Shown: in pieces, positions 9,093 to 16,888 of the stretch
How positions within the stretch are numbered: the stretch's first letter is position 1
Layout of the letters: every line of letters begins with the position of its first letter
Source: Acidobacteriota bacterium
Lineage (GTDB): Bacteria; Acidobacteriota; Vicinamibacteria; Marinacidobacterales; Marinacidobacteraceae
DNA length: 64,000 bases
Reading direction: 5' to 3'
Assembly (NCBI GenBank): GCA_022820545.1
Contig: JAJEFG010000039.1
Location: 58,872 to 122,871 of the forward strand
Notes under the pieces: generated by a model
The model's database searches: none
What the model saw: the letters and a program-made list of their open reading frames with translations, nothing else
What the model was told of the DNA's origin: nothing
Made by a program: the position numbers and the translations under genes

Positions 9093-9142
9093 GACTTCGG
9101 CGGCGAGCCGGTCGCCTCCGCCCTCGCCTGCGCGCTGCCTCA
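9093..9142 (+). pseudogene. Fourth FabZ-like tail remnant
   Basis: GGCGAGCCGGTCGCCTCCGC and the following bases to CGCGCTGCCTCA match the FabZ-like 3' ends at 3330-3366 and 6405-6450 (frame reads GEPVASALACALP). It runs into the 3' end of the oppositely oriented SdpI-family gene, whose stop codon is at 9140-9142. Confidence 0.65.
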
Positions 9143-9469
9143 GAGCCGCCGGAGGTAGAGAAAGGCCGCCAGGACCGCCATGGCCTGTGGAACCAGGGTT
9201 CCGCCGATCGTCCACGCCATGATCCGGTCCGGCGGCCATTCCGGAACGATCCGCCAGAGCTCCAGGTTGAAACAGATGGACAGGACGGCCGCAGCGCCCG
9301 TGAACCACCCTGCCGCCCGATTCGCCGAATACCACACCTCCGGAGAGGAAAGTGTCTTGCGCGTCCTGAAGCCGTAGATGTTGTTGGGGCCGACCTTGCC
9401 CAGAATCATCGGCAGGGATACCACCAGGATCACTCCTGGAACGACGAGGCCGGCGAGGTGTTTCTCCAT
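9140..9469 (-). CDS. SdpI/YhfL-family small membrane protein
   Basis: 109 residues if started at the ATG at 9469 (MEKHLAGLV). About three hydrophobic segments are present (about 5-25, 55-72, 85-105). The loop between the first two reads NNIYGFRTRKTLSSPEVWYS followed by ANRAAGW, the signature of the SdpI family (PF13630). SdpI in Bacillus gives immunity to the SdpC toxin, but most family members elsewhere have no known role. It follows another membrane-protein gene with a 10-bp gap, so the two are probably co-transcribed. The last codons overlap the fourth FabZ-like tail. Confidence 0.75.
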   Translation of the reverse strand: MEKHLAGLVVPGVILVVSLPMILGKVGPNNIYGFRTRKTLSSPEVWYSANRAAGWFTGAAAVLSICFNLELWRIVPEWPPDRIMAWTIGGTLVPQAMAVLAAFLYLRRL

Positions 9470-9479
9470 TGCTCCAGCC

Positions 9480-10130
9480 TCAGCCTCCACCGGGCGCGCC
9501 CGCAGCCAGCCCAAGCATCCGGACGAGCACGAACTTCGTCGCCAACTCTCCCACGATGACCGCCCCGACGAAGATCAACACCGCGCGGGCCCCCCGCTGG
9601 TTCAGGGAAACGGCGAACGCCTTCCACATGAGCCAGATCATCCAGCACAGGCACGCGCCGCCAAACAGTCCCGCGGCGAGGGTCGCCGCCCCCGGCGTCG
9701 GGAGGCGGCCCTCGGCCACGGCGGCGACGTGTTCCCGGCTCGCTTCGCGAACCGGCGCCGGCAGGGACGAGAGGGCGGCGAGCAGGTACGGAACCCGCGC
9801 CAGCGCCTGCGTGCCGGCGACGTCCACGACACGGACGGTCCGCGGCGCGACGAGGAACGACGCCAGGACCAGGAGCACCGAAAACACGGACCAATTCACG
9901 AACCCTTCGACCACGGGGACCCACAGCGACACGTCGTGCCCCGGGTGGAAGTCGAGCAGGCCGTCGAAGTGCACACCCGCCGCTGCCGCCACCAGTCCGC
10001 TCGCAACGATCCCGGTCAATCCGATCGCGAGCGCCGACTCCCCGCCGATGCGGACGAATGGATTGAACAACCACCGGGCCAGGGTCATTTCTCGCGGGAC
10101 TCCCGCACTACTCGTCGTTTCCTGCTGCAT
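9480..10130 (-). CDS. Polytopic membrane protein, possibly Yip1-like
   Basis: About 216 residues from the ATG at 10130, chosen because AGGAGGT lies 7 bases upstream; an in-frame ATG at 10163 has no such site. Five hydrophobic stretches are visible, starting near residues 30, 75, 115, 150 and 180. The order (an N-terminal PFVRIGGE-type segment and several helices) resembles Yip1-domain proteins, but I cannot confirm the family. It is upstream of and co-directional with the SdpI-like gene; the two may form an envelope-stress or immunity unit. Confidence 0.6.
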   Translation of the reverse strand: MQQETTSSAGVPREMTLARWLFNPFVRIGGESALAIGLTGIVASGLVAAAAGVHFDGLLDFHPGHDVSLWVPVVEGFVNWSVFSVLLVLASFLVAPRTVRVVDVAGTQALARVPYLLAALSSLPAPVREASREHVAAVAEGRLPTPGAATLAAGLFGGACLCWMIWLMWKAFAVSLNQRGARAVLIFVGAVIVGELATKFVLVRMLGLAAGAPGGG

Positions 10131-10212
10131 GGGCGGCACCTCCTGCGCCGTCGGCGGCAACATTGTGTCCGGCTCCGGTTCACGGGACGCCTCCGCGCAA
10201 TACGCTACCGGA

Positions 10213-10665
10213 ATGACTCGTGGTTATCGGATCTTCGCCATCGTCATCGTCGCCGTCGTCTGGTGCACGGCGCCCGCGGCCGGCCGCGTCTCGACGGCCC
10301 TCGGGCAGGAAGAGGCGCGGACCGAGCAGCCCGAGGAGTTTCGCCAGCGCCTCGAAGAGGCCCGCACCCGGCTCGACCTGACCGACGAGCAGGCCGAGCA
10401 GGTCGGACCCATCCTCCGGGAGGGACGCGAAGCCCGGCAGGAGGTCCTTCGGGAGTATGGGATTCATACCGGGGGCCGCTCGGGCGGCGCCAATCGCCTC
10501 GGGTTCCGTCAGTTGCGCCGCCTCCAGCGGGAACTCAACGCGGTGCGGGAGCAGACGCTTGAAAACCTCGACGCGGTGCTGACCGACGAGCAACTCGAGG
10601 CCTACAAGGAAATCCAGGAGGAGAACCGGCAGGCGATGCGCGAACGCCTGCGCCAGCGCCGCTGA
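10213..10665 (+). CDS. Secreted helical protein (Spy/CpxP-like)
   Basis: 150 residues from ATG 10213. A signal peptide (about 1-25, TAPAAG end) is followed by an almost wholly alpha-helical, charged protein rich in Glu, Arg and Gln. Two LTDEQ motifs occur (LDLTDEQAEQV near residue 56, VLTDEQLEAYKEI near 124). Paired LTxxQ motifs are characteristic of periplasmic Spy/CpxP/ZraP-type chaperones and metal-responsive proteins. The next gene, a desaturase-like hydroxylase, starts 2 bp after the stop. Role is probably periplasmic; the family assignment rests on motif and composition only. Confidence 0.65.
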   Translation: MTRGYRIFAIVIVAVVWCTAPAAGRVSTALGQEEARTEQPEEFRQRLEEARTRLDLTDEQAEQVGPILREGREARQEVLREYGIHTGGRSGGANRLGFRQLRRLQRELNAVREQTLENLDAVLTDEQLEAYKEIQEENRQAMRERLRQRR

Positions 10666-10667
10666 CG

Positions 10668-11456
10668 ATGGACGGGATCGGCCTCCGGCTGCTCGTCCTC
10701 CTGTTGGTGTTCGTGGCGGCCGAGTCCGCATGGTCGGCCTTGCGGAGGCGTCGCACCTACAACCTGAGGGACTCGCTGGCGAACGTCGCGATCTCGGTCG
10801 GGAACAACCTGCTCCGGCCGCTGTCGCTGGCCTGGAAGTACGTCGTCTTCTCGTGGGTGGAGCCGTTCCAGGTGTACCCGCTGCCTGATACGGGCTGGGC
10901 GTTCCTCGTGACGTTCCTGATCGCCGACTGCGCGTACTACTGGTACCACCGGCTCAGCCACGAGATCCCGATCCTGTGGACGATGCACCACACGCATCAT
11001 TCCAGCCCGTGGATGAACCTGACGACGGCGGTGCGGCTGAACTGGATCGCGAACTTCGTCAGCCCGTTCTTCTTCGCGCCGTTCATCCTGCTGGGCGTCT
11101 CGCCGGAGTGGATGACAGCGTCGCTGGCGCTGGGCCTGTTCTACCAGTTCCTGCTGCACACCGACGCGGTGCCGCCGCTGGGGTGGTTCGAAGGGAAGCT
11201 GCTCAACACGCCCTCGGCCCACCGGGTGCACCACGGGTCGAACCCGGTGTACATCGACCGCAACTACGCCGGTGCGCTCATCCTCTGGGACCGGCTGTTC
11301 GGGACCTACCAGTCTGAGGTCGAGCCGGTGCGCTACGGCGTGACGAGCGGGTTCGTGGGGCACAACCCGTTGGTGATCCAGCTGGCCCCGCTCTGGAAGT
11401 ACCTGCGGGGCGAGTGGCGGCGCGAGAAGGACGTCATGCGAGGGCGCCCATCCTGA
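10668..11456 (+). CDS. Sterol desaturase / fatty acid hydroxylase superfamily protein
   Basis: 262 residues, an integral-membrane diiron enzyme. The three His clusters of the family are present: HRLSHE (about 97-102), HHTHH (about 106-110) and HRVHH (about 185-189). Hydrophobic segments lie around them at 5-22, 75-92, 120-140 and 145-165. Family knowledge: these enzymes hydroxylate or desaturate lipids such as sterols, hopanoids, carotenoids or alkylglycerols using O2. Substrate not determinable here. ATG start 2 bp after the Spy-like gene, so probably co-transcribed. Confidence 0.88.
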   Translation: MDGIGLRLLVLLLVFVAAESAWSALRRRRTYNLRDSLANVAISVGNNLLRPLSLAWKYVVFSWVEPFQVYPLPDTGWAFLVTFLIADCAYYWYHRLSHEIPILWTMHHTHHSSPWMNLTTAVRLNWIANFVSPFFFAPFILLGVSPEWMTASLALGLFYQFLLHTDAVPPLGWFEGKLLNTPSAHRVHHGSNPVYIDRNYAGALILWDRLFGTYQSEVEPVRYGVTSGFVGHNPLVIQLAPLWKYLRGEWRREKDVMRGRPS

Positions 11457-11689
11457 ACGGTCCGCGGACGGCTTCGAACGTCGCGTGGATTCCCGCTGGA
11501 AGGGTGGGAACCGCCGAGGGAATCAGGACCGGGTCGTTCACGACGAACGCCCTGGTCCTGGTGGCCATGACCTATAGGCTTTCGATGGCTGACGCTGGAG
11601 GTGATCGAGCAGTGGATCATGAGCGGTACGGACCGTCCCTACCGAACCATCGAAGCGAGCGACGTGGCCCGGATCGCTACGCTGTCCGA
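11457..11689 (+). other. Short intergenic region with a possible coding remnant
   Basis: A 41-codon open stretch at 11571-11693 reads as a plausible protein tail (RWLTLEVIEQWIMSGTDRPY, then RTIEASDVARIATLSE) ending in a TGA that overlaps the ATG of the next gene. It has no start and is cut off by a stop at 11568. It may be the remains of a lost gene; I do not recognise it. Nothing else is seen. Confidence 0.3.
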
Positions 11690-12979
11690 ATGACTTCTCG
11701 GGCAGCCGGCCGGCGCGTCGCGGTGCTGCGCTGGTTCACGGCGGCGGGTCTCGTCCTCGCGGCCAGCGCCGCCGGGCAGGAGGACTGGCCCGGATTCCGG
11801 GGTCCGAACCGGGACGGCCGGGTCACGGGATGGACGGAGGCAATGAACGACCCGCACGCGTGGCCCGAATCGCTGGAGCAGCGGTGGCGGATCCCGGTCG
11901 GGCTCGGCCACGCGAGCCCGGTGGTCCATGACGGCGCCGTCATCGTGTTCTCCCGCGAGGGCGACGAAGAAGTGCTGCGCGCGCTCCGCGCCGCGACCGG
12001 AGAGGAAATCTGGCGCGCTTCCTACCCGGCGCCGTACACCATGAATCCCGCCGCCGTGGGTCACGGTCCCGGCACGAAGGCGACCCCCGACGTCGCCGCC
12101 GGACGGATCTTCACCCTCGGGATCTCCGGGATCCTCTCCGCGTGGGACGTTGGAGACGGCTCGCTGCTCTGGCGGCGACCTCCGGACCCCCGCTTCGGGG
12201 GCGCCGAAGCACCCCTCTTCGGCGCCGGCAGTTCCCCCGGCGCGTCGCCCGCGGGCGACGTGGTGCTGGTCCACCTCGGGGGGCCGGACAACGGGACGTT
12301 CGCGGTGCTGGCCGCCGCGACCGGCGAAACGGTGTGGGAACTCGCCGGTGACGGTCCCGCCTACGTCTCGCCGACGGTGGTGGAGGTGGCCGGGGTCCAG
12401 GCGATCCCGACCATGACCGAGGAGCGCATCCTTCTCCTTGCCTCCACGGACGGCCGGGTTCTCTGGGAGATGCCCTTCACCACCCCCTACGACCAGAACA
12501 TCGTCAACCCGGTCGTGCTGCCGGGGGGCGAAGTCGTGATCTTCGCGGGGCTCGGGAACCCGACCTTCGCGATGCGTTTCCGCGAAGCGCGGGACGGCTC
12601 GCTTGCCGGGGAAACGGTCTGGGAGGCCGGCGAAAGCCCGTTCTACATGAGCAATCCTGTCCTCGCCGGCGACCGCCTGATCGGGTTCTCCGAGCGCAAC
12701 AGCGGCCAGTTCGTGGCCATGGACCCCCGGACGGGAACGGACTTCTGGCGCTCCCCGCCCCGGCAGGGAGAAAACGCCGCACTCCTGGTGGCCGGAAACA
12801 CCGTCCTCGCGCTCACCGATCAGGCCGAACTCTTCATCCTGGACCCGGCCGCCGCCACGTTCGAACCGCTGCGCCGCTACGAGGTGGCTCCGAGCCCGAC
12901 CTGGGCGCATCCCGTGCCGGTTGGAGAGGGCATTCTCATCAAGGACGAGACCCACCTGACGCTCTGGAACTTTCGCTGA
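11690..12979 (+). CDS. Exported PQQ-like beta-propeller protein
   Basis: 429 residues from ATG 11690, with a signal peptide ending near ASAAGQ (about residue 29). After it comes DWPGFRGPNRDG, the typical opening of secreted PQQ-binding-like propeller proteins in environmental bacteria. Repeats of the type A-x-TGE-x-W (ATGEEIWRA, ATGETVWEL, TDGRVLWEM, RTGTDFWRS) mark the blades. No catalytic PQQ dehydrogenase motif or heme site is seen, so this is probably a binding or scaffold protein of the periplasm or outer surface. The ATG overlaps the TGA of a short upstream remnant. Function unknown. Confidence 0.8.
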   Translation: MTSRAAGRRVAVLRWFTAAGLVLAASAAGQEDWPGFRGPNRDGRVTGWTEAMNDPHAWPESLEQRWRIPVGLGHASPVVHDGAVIVFSREGDEEVLRALRAATGEEIWRASYPAPYTMNPAAVGHGPGTKATPDVAAGRIFTLGISGILSAWDVGDGSLLWRRPPDPRFGGAEAPLFGAGSSPGASPAGDVVLVHLGGPDNGTFAVLAAATGETVWELAGDGPAYVSPTVVEVAGVQAIPTMTEERILLLASTDGRVLWEMPFTTPYDQNIVNPVVLPGGEVVIFAGLGNPTFAMRFREARDGSLAGETVWEAGESPFYMSNPVLAGDRLIGFSERNSGQFVAMDPRTGTDFWRSPPRQGENAALLVAGNTVLALTDQAELFILDPAAATFEPLRRYEVAPSPTWAHPVPVGEGILIKDETHLTLWNFR

Positions 12980-13264
12980 GCGGGGCCGGGCTTGACTCCC
13001 GTGCCGTCCTTGATCTATCAGAACTGAATCTATCCCGTGGACGTCAACGGGATCCGTTCGTGGTAGACCCGTTGTTCATGGCGACCGACCCGTTGGTGGG
13101 GTAGTCCACGACAACGGTCAGCGCCCAGGCGAACCAACGCCAACCAGGCGCTTCAACGACGGTGCCCATCTGCTCCCCGATGCCAAACGGATCATCCTGA
13201 CGATGGACCACCTCAGCACAAGTCGTCCCTGCGACAACGGCGTTCGGATACCTTACTGAGGGCC
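12980..13264 (+). other. Intergenic region before the AlbA_2 gene
   Basis: About 285 bases, visibly less GC-rich than the surroundings. A 77-residue minus-strand frame (13044-13277) is open but has no recognisable features. GAGG five bases before ATG 13265 serves the next gene. Possibly the left edge of an acquired segment. Confidence 0.35.
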
Positions 13265-14659
13265 ATGATCCCGCCACACGTCTCTGACTGGGCGGCTGCC
13301 GGTGAGTCGGAGATCCAGGAGTTCAAGGAGACCACCGGTCAGCGCAGACTGGGTGCAAGGGCGGTGTGCGCGATGCTGAACCACCGGGGAGGTCGCGTCA
13401 TCTTCGGGGTGAAGAAGGGCGGCGCGATTGGCGGACAGCTCGTTGGAGAAGATACCGAGGCGGACGTCGCGGAAGAGATTCGAGCTATCGAACCGCCCGT
13501 TTACCCCAGCATCGAGCGCGCGGACGTCGGAGGCGGCCGGGCAGTTCTCGTGGTTACGGTACCGGCGGGCTCAAACCGCCCCTACAGCTATCGGGGTCGA
13601 GCTTGGCGCCGGGTGGGGACGACAAACGTTCGCCTTTCCCAGGAGGCGTACAACCGGATGCTCCTTGAGCGGGTGCATGGTGAGGTGCGGTGGGAGAACG
13701 AGGATGCTACGGACTGGACGATAGCCGACCTCGACTCCGAGCAGATTTCGCGAACCGTGACCGAAGCAGTCCGCCGGGGCCGCCTCGAAGACCCGGGCAC
13801 TCGAGATCCCGAGACGTTGTTGCGAGGACTCCAACTCTTACGTGGTAATGCCCTGTTGCGCGCGGCTGTCGTCCTTTTCGGGCGAAGAGAGCACTTGGGG
13901 CGAAGCTATCCGCAGTCTTTGCTCCGGCTTGCGAGGTTCCGGGGCACAACGCGCACGGAATTTCTCGACAACCGACAATTCCATGGAAACGCCTTTGAGG
14001 TTCTGGAAACGGCCCAGCGGTTCCTGTTGGAAAGCCTGCCGATCGCGGGCCGGATCAAACCTGGCCTGTTCGAGCGGGTGGACGACCCACTCTATCCACC
14101 TGAGGCGTTGCGGGAGGCGGTGGCGAATGCCATTTGTCACCGGGACTACTCGATGGGAGGCGGTTCAATAGGGATCGGGATTTACGACGATCGTCTCGAG
14201 ATCACTTCGACCGGGTCGCTGCATTTCGGTCTGACGCCGGCGATGCTGTTCGAGCCCCATGAATCGCGCCCGTGGAACCCTTTGATTGCGGGGGTCCTTT
14301 ATCGGCGCGGCATCATCGAGAACTGGGGCCGTGGCACGATCAAGATGGCCGAACTCACTGAGCAGGCGGGCCTTCCTCGGCCGGAAATCGAAGATTCCGG
14401 CGGCGCGGTAACGGTTCGGTTCTTGCCGGGACGGTATGTCCCTCCAATGCGTGTGGGGATGGACCTCACGGCCCGTCAACGGGAAATCCTCTCGATTCTT
14501 GGAGAGACCGCTGGCGGAGTCGCGTTACGCGACATCCTCCCGCGCGTGAGGAACGGGGCAACGACCCGACAGATTAGAGACGATCTCCAGGTGCTGCGGA
14601 CGGTTGAGTTGGCTGATCCCGTCGGCTGGGGACGCGGAGCGCGTTGGAGGCGACGGTAG
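13265..14659 (+). CDS. AlbA_2 (Schlafen-type) and GHKL-ATPase domain regulator
   Basis: 464 residues. The N-terminal AlbA_2 domain (about 12-115) has ESEIQEFKET, NHRGGRVIFGV and WRRVGTTN, the standard motifs. The middle holds a HATPase_c_4-type domain with EALREAVANAICHRDYS (N-box) at about 280 and NPLIAGVLYRRGIIENWGRG at about 340. The C-terminus has a winged-helix-like segment (LTARQREILSIL to RQIRDDLQVL). Proteins of this build are annotated as RecG-like C-terminal-domain regulators or defence-associated ATPases; the biochemical role is not established. Lower GC than neighbours and the flanking non-coding sequence suggest horizontal acquisition. A 21-bp tandem repeat follows directly. Confidence 0.85.
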   Translation: MIPPHVSDWAAAGESEIQEFKETTGQRRLGARAVCAMLNHRGGRVIFGVKKGGAIGGQLVGEDTEADVAEEIRAIEPPVYPSIERADVGGGRAVLVVTVPAGSNRPYSYRGRAWRRVGTTNVRLSQEAYNRMLLERVHGEVRWENEDATDWTIADLDSEQISRTVTEAVRRGRLEDPGTRDPETLLRGLQLLRGNALLRAAVVLFGRREHLGRSYPQSLLRLARFRGTTRTEFLDNRQFHGNAFEVLETAQRFLLESLPIAGRIKPGLFERVDDPLYPPEALREAVANAICHRDYSMGGGSIGIGIYDDRLEITSTGSLHFGLTPAMLFEPHESRPWNPLIAGVLYRRGIIENWGRGTIKMAELTEQAGLPRPEIEDSGGAVTVRFLPGRYVPPMRVGMDLTARQREILSILGETAGGVALRDILPRVRNGATTRQIRDDLQVLRTVELADPVGWGRGARWRRR

Positions 14660-14662
14660 TGG

Positions 14663-14813
14663 TTCGGCCCATTCGCGGCCCATTCGCGGCGCTTTCCGGC
14701 TCATTCACGGCGCTTTCCGGTCCTTTCGCGGCGCTTTCCGGCTCATTCACGGCGCTTTCCGGCCCTTTCGCGGCGCTTTCCGGCCCATTCGCGGCGCTTT
14801 CCGGCCCATTCGC
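14663..14813 (+). repeat. 21-bp tandem repeat array
   Basis: Six full 21-bp units (14688-14813), consensus GGCGCTTTCCGGCYCATTCRC, plus two partial units before them. The period is a multiple of three, so overlapping frames would give heptapeptide repeats (GAFRPIR or AALSGPF), but no good start or codon context supports translation. It lies just after the stop of the AlbA_2 gene and before the convergent DUF1499 gene. Confidence 0.9.
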
Positions 14814-14821
14814 GGGGAGAA

Positions 14822-15283
14822 CTAACTAACACCGTCACCCGAAAGGTCGAAACACGTAAAGAGGCGACCCTCGAACCGGCGGCGCAACCGCTCGACGCGC
14901 CGCCGGTTCACCCCGAAGTCATAGATGCCGATCCGCGATGCGGAACGCACCTGGATCACCTTCTGCCGGCGGCAGAGCAGGAGTTCGAGGTCGTCCACGA
15001 ACCCGATCCGGGTGCGGCAGCGGGCGTGCAGGTAGCGGTCCGTAGCGGTAAGCACGCGCGTCCTCCGGGTGTTCGCCACCAGGTGCGTGACGCGGGCGAA
15101 GGCAGCGTCCGGATCCTCCGAGAACCCGATTGGTGCGATTCGGTGGCGGCGCGACCCGTCCTCGCGGCTGCACACACAGTTGAAGCGGGCCCTGCACGGC
15201 CGCAGGGAATCGCGCACGGGGGTCGCGGGGCGATCAGGCGCCGACTCCGGCCCGGCGACTCCCGGCGGCAACTGGTGAAGCAA
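14822..15283 (-). CDS. DUF1499 family protein, copy 1
   Basis: About 153 residues from TTG 15283, chosen because GGAGGT lies 9 bases upstream; no ATG is available. Family hallmarks: SLRPCRARFNCVCS near residue 28, YLHARCRTRIGFVDDLELLL near 95, and VRSASRIGIYDFGVNRRRVE near 120. DUF1499 proteins are small, often lipoprotein or membrane-linked, and of unknown function. It is last in a minus-strand run after a second DUF1499 gene. The C-terminal extension FTCFDLSGDGVS after the domain is not shared with the neighbour copy. Confidence 0.75.
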   Translation of the reverse strand: MLHQLPPGVAGPESAPDRPATPVRDSLRPCRARFNCVCSREDGSRRHRIAPIGFSEDPDAAFARVTHLVANTRRTRVLTATDRYLHARCRTRIGFVDDLELLLCRRQKVIQVRSASRIGIYDFGVNRRRVERLRRRFEGRLFTCFDLSGDGVS

Positions 15284-15324
15284 AAGAGAGCGACCTCCCT
15301 GAATCAGTCGCCGCCGCTGATCGC

Positions 15325-15684
15325 TTACCCGCCCTCGAACCGGCGGCGCAGCGCCTCGACGCGGCGCCGGTTCGCGCCGAAGTCCGTGAAGAGCGAGATG
15401 TACGAGGCGCTGCGGACGTGGATCACCCCCTCCGCGGCACACAGCAGGAATTCGAGGTCGTCCACGAAGCCGAGCCGGGTCCGGCACCGGGCGTGGAGAT
15501 AGTCGTCCGCGGCGGCAACGATCGCGGTGCACGGCGCGCTCGCCACGAGCCGCTTCAGGCGGGTGAACGCGGCGTGCGGGTCTCCCGATGCGTCGAACGG
15601 CTCGACGCGATGGCGAGCGCGCGCATCGTCGCGGCTGGAGACGCAAGTCGGGAAGAAGGAGCAGGGCGAAAGCCGGCCTGACAC
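15325..15684 (-). CDS. DUF1499 family protein, copy 2
   Basis: 119 residues from GTG 15684. It starts SGRLSPCSFFPTCVSS, matching the N-terminal Cys motif of the family, and continues with YLHARCRTRLGFVDDLEFLL and a RSASYISLFTDFGANRRRVE segment. It is clearly paralogous to copy 1, 41 bp downstream; the two differ most in the middle, and copy 2 lacks the extra tail. It begins 17 bp after the aminotransferase stop, so all three are probably one transcript. No ribosome-binding site is obvious. Function unknown. Confidence 0.75.
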   Translation of the reverse strand: MSGRLSPCSFFPTCVSSRDDARARHRVEPFDASGDPHAAFTRLKRLVASAPCTAIVAAADDYLHARCRTRLGFVDDLEFLLCAAEGVIHVRSASYISLFTDFGANRRRVEALRRRFEGG

Positions 15685-15701
15685 GGAAACTGTGGCTGTT
15701 G

Positions 15702-16804
15702 CTACGCGGCGCGCAGGCACGACTCCAGCGCGTCGGCGGCGCGGTGAACGTCCTGGGCCCTCGTCCAGCCGAGGTGGCCGAGCCGCAGGATCTTCCCCTG
15801 AAGCTGACCAAGTCCGCCCGCCAGCACGATTCCGTGACGCTGCTGGAGGGTACGCGTCAGTTCCGGCCAGGCGACTCCCGAGGGCAGCCAGGCGGCGGTG
15901 ACCGTGTTGCTGGCGCTTTCCTCGTCCGCGACCAGGCGCAGTCCCATCGCCTCGAGTCGGCTCCGGGCCGCCGCCGCGGCCTCCGCGTGCCGGCGGAAGA
16001 CCGCATCCCGCCCCTCGCGGAGCATGAGCCGAAGGCCGGCCTCCATCGCGAACAGGACGGGGACGGCGGGGGTGAAGGGCATGGAGCCGCGCGCGAGCGC
16101 GTCGCGGTAGCGCGAGAAGCTCCAGTAGTAGCGGGGGAGGCGGGCGCTGCGCTCGGCCGCCGCGGCGCGTTCCGAAATCCAGACCATCGCCATTCCGGGC
16201 GGCAGGCCCCACGCCTTCTGGGAGGCCGTGAACACGGCGTCGCAGGAGTCCACCGCCAGCGGCATCCCGCCGAGGCTGGACACCGCGTCCACCAGAACCA
16301 GGGCGTCGCTCTCCTCGCGGACGACCCGGACCAGTTCGGGCAGCGGATGCAGGACGCCCGTCGAAGTCTCGGAGTGCGTGAGGAGCACCGCCCGCGTCCC
16401 GGGGCCCGTCCGGAGGGCTACCCGGAGCCGCTCGGGAGCGACCGCCCTGCCCCAGGGCGTGTCGAGGCTCCGCGTCTCGAGCCCGAACGCCTCCGCCACC
16501 CCGAGGAAGCGCTCGGCGAACTGGCCCCCGCCGATCCCGAGCACCGGGTCGCCCGGTGACAGCAGGTTGGCGAGCGTCGCCTCCATGGCGCCCGTCCCCG
16601 ACGCGGTGAGCAGGACGGGCTGCCGCTCGGTGCCGAGGTAGGCGCAAAAACCCTCGGCGATCCGGCCGAGCAGCGCGCGGGCCTCGGGCCCCCGGTAGGA
16701 GATCAGCGGTTGCGCCATCGCCGCCGCGACTTCGGGGTGGAGCGGCGTGGGGCCGGGGGTGTGGAGACCCGGGGGGATGGGAGCGCCACCGGGAGATACG
16801 CCAT
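15702..16804 (-). CDS. Class V aminotransferase, alanine-glyoxylate/serine-pyruvate type
   Basis: About 365 residues, fold type I PLP enzyme. The N-terminus reads HTPGPTPLHPEV and SYRGPEA, typical of this family. The PLP region includes TASGTGAMEA, HSETSTGVL, LVDAVSSLGG and the Schiff-base Lys in FTASQKAWGLPPG. Role: transamination such as alanine plus glyoxylate, or serine plus pyruvate. Odd: the natural-looking ATG at 16804 is one base out of frame with the body, and one extra C in the C6 run at about 16771-16776 would join them. A real frameshift, an assembly error or a non-standard start are all possible. It follows an M20 peptidase gene and a hairpin repeat. Confidence 0.8.
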
Positions 16805-16829
16805 CCGGGCGCGTGGCGTTCTGCGTGCC

Positions 16830-16874
16830 GCCCGCCTGCGGCGGGCTGTGCCGGTCTGAAGACCGGCGCTCCCA
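16830..16874. repeat. Double-hairpin dispersed repeat, copy 1
   Basis: Two adjacent palindromes: GCCCGCCTGCGGCGGGC, then TGCCGGTCTGAAGACCGGCG followed by CTCCCA. Nearly the same 44-45 bp arrangement recurs at 28331-28374. Both copies sit directly upstream of a minus-strand start codon. The second hairpin resembles the single palindromes at 19706-19735 and 30147-30175. Confidence 0.8.
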
Positions 16875-16888
16875 CCGGCGCTCCCTGG

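Noticed and set aside
13044-13277. A 77-residue minus-strand frame before the AlbA_2 gene
   Set aside because: No ribosome-binding site, domain or coding bias that I can support; it overlaps the start of the AlbA_2 gene.
14663-14813. CRISPR array
   Set aside because: Units are directly contiguous with no spacers and no cas genes are present.
14604-14825. A 73-residue frame covering the 21-bp repeat
   Set aside because: It begins inside the AlbA_2 gene, has no separate start signal and owes its openness to the repeat.
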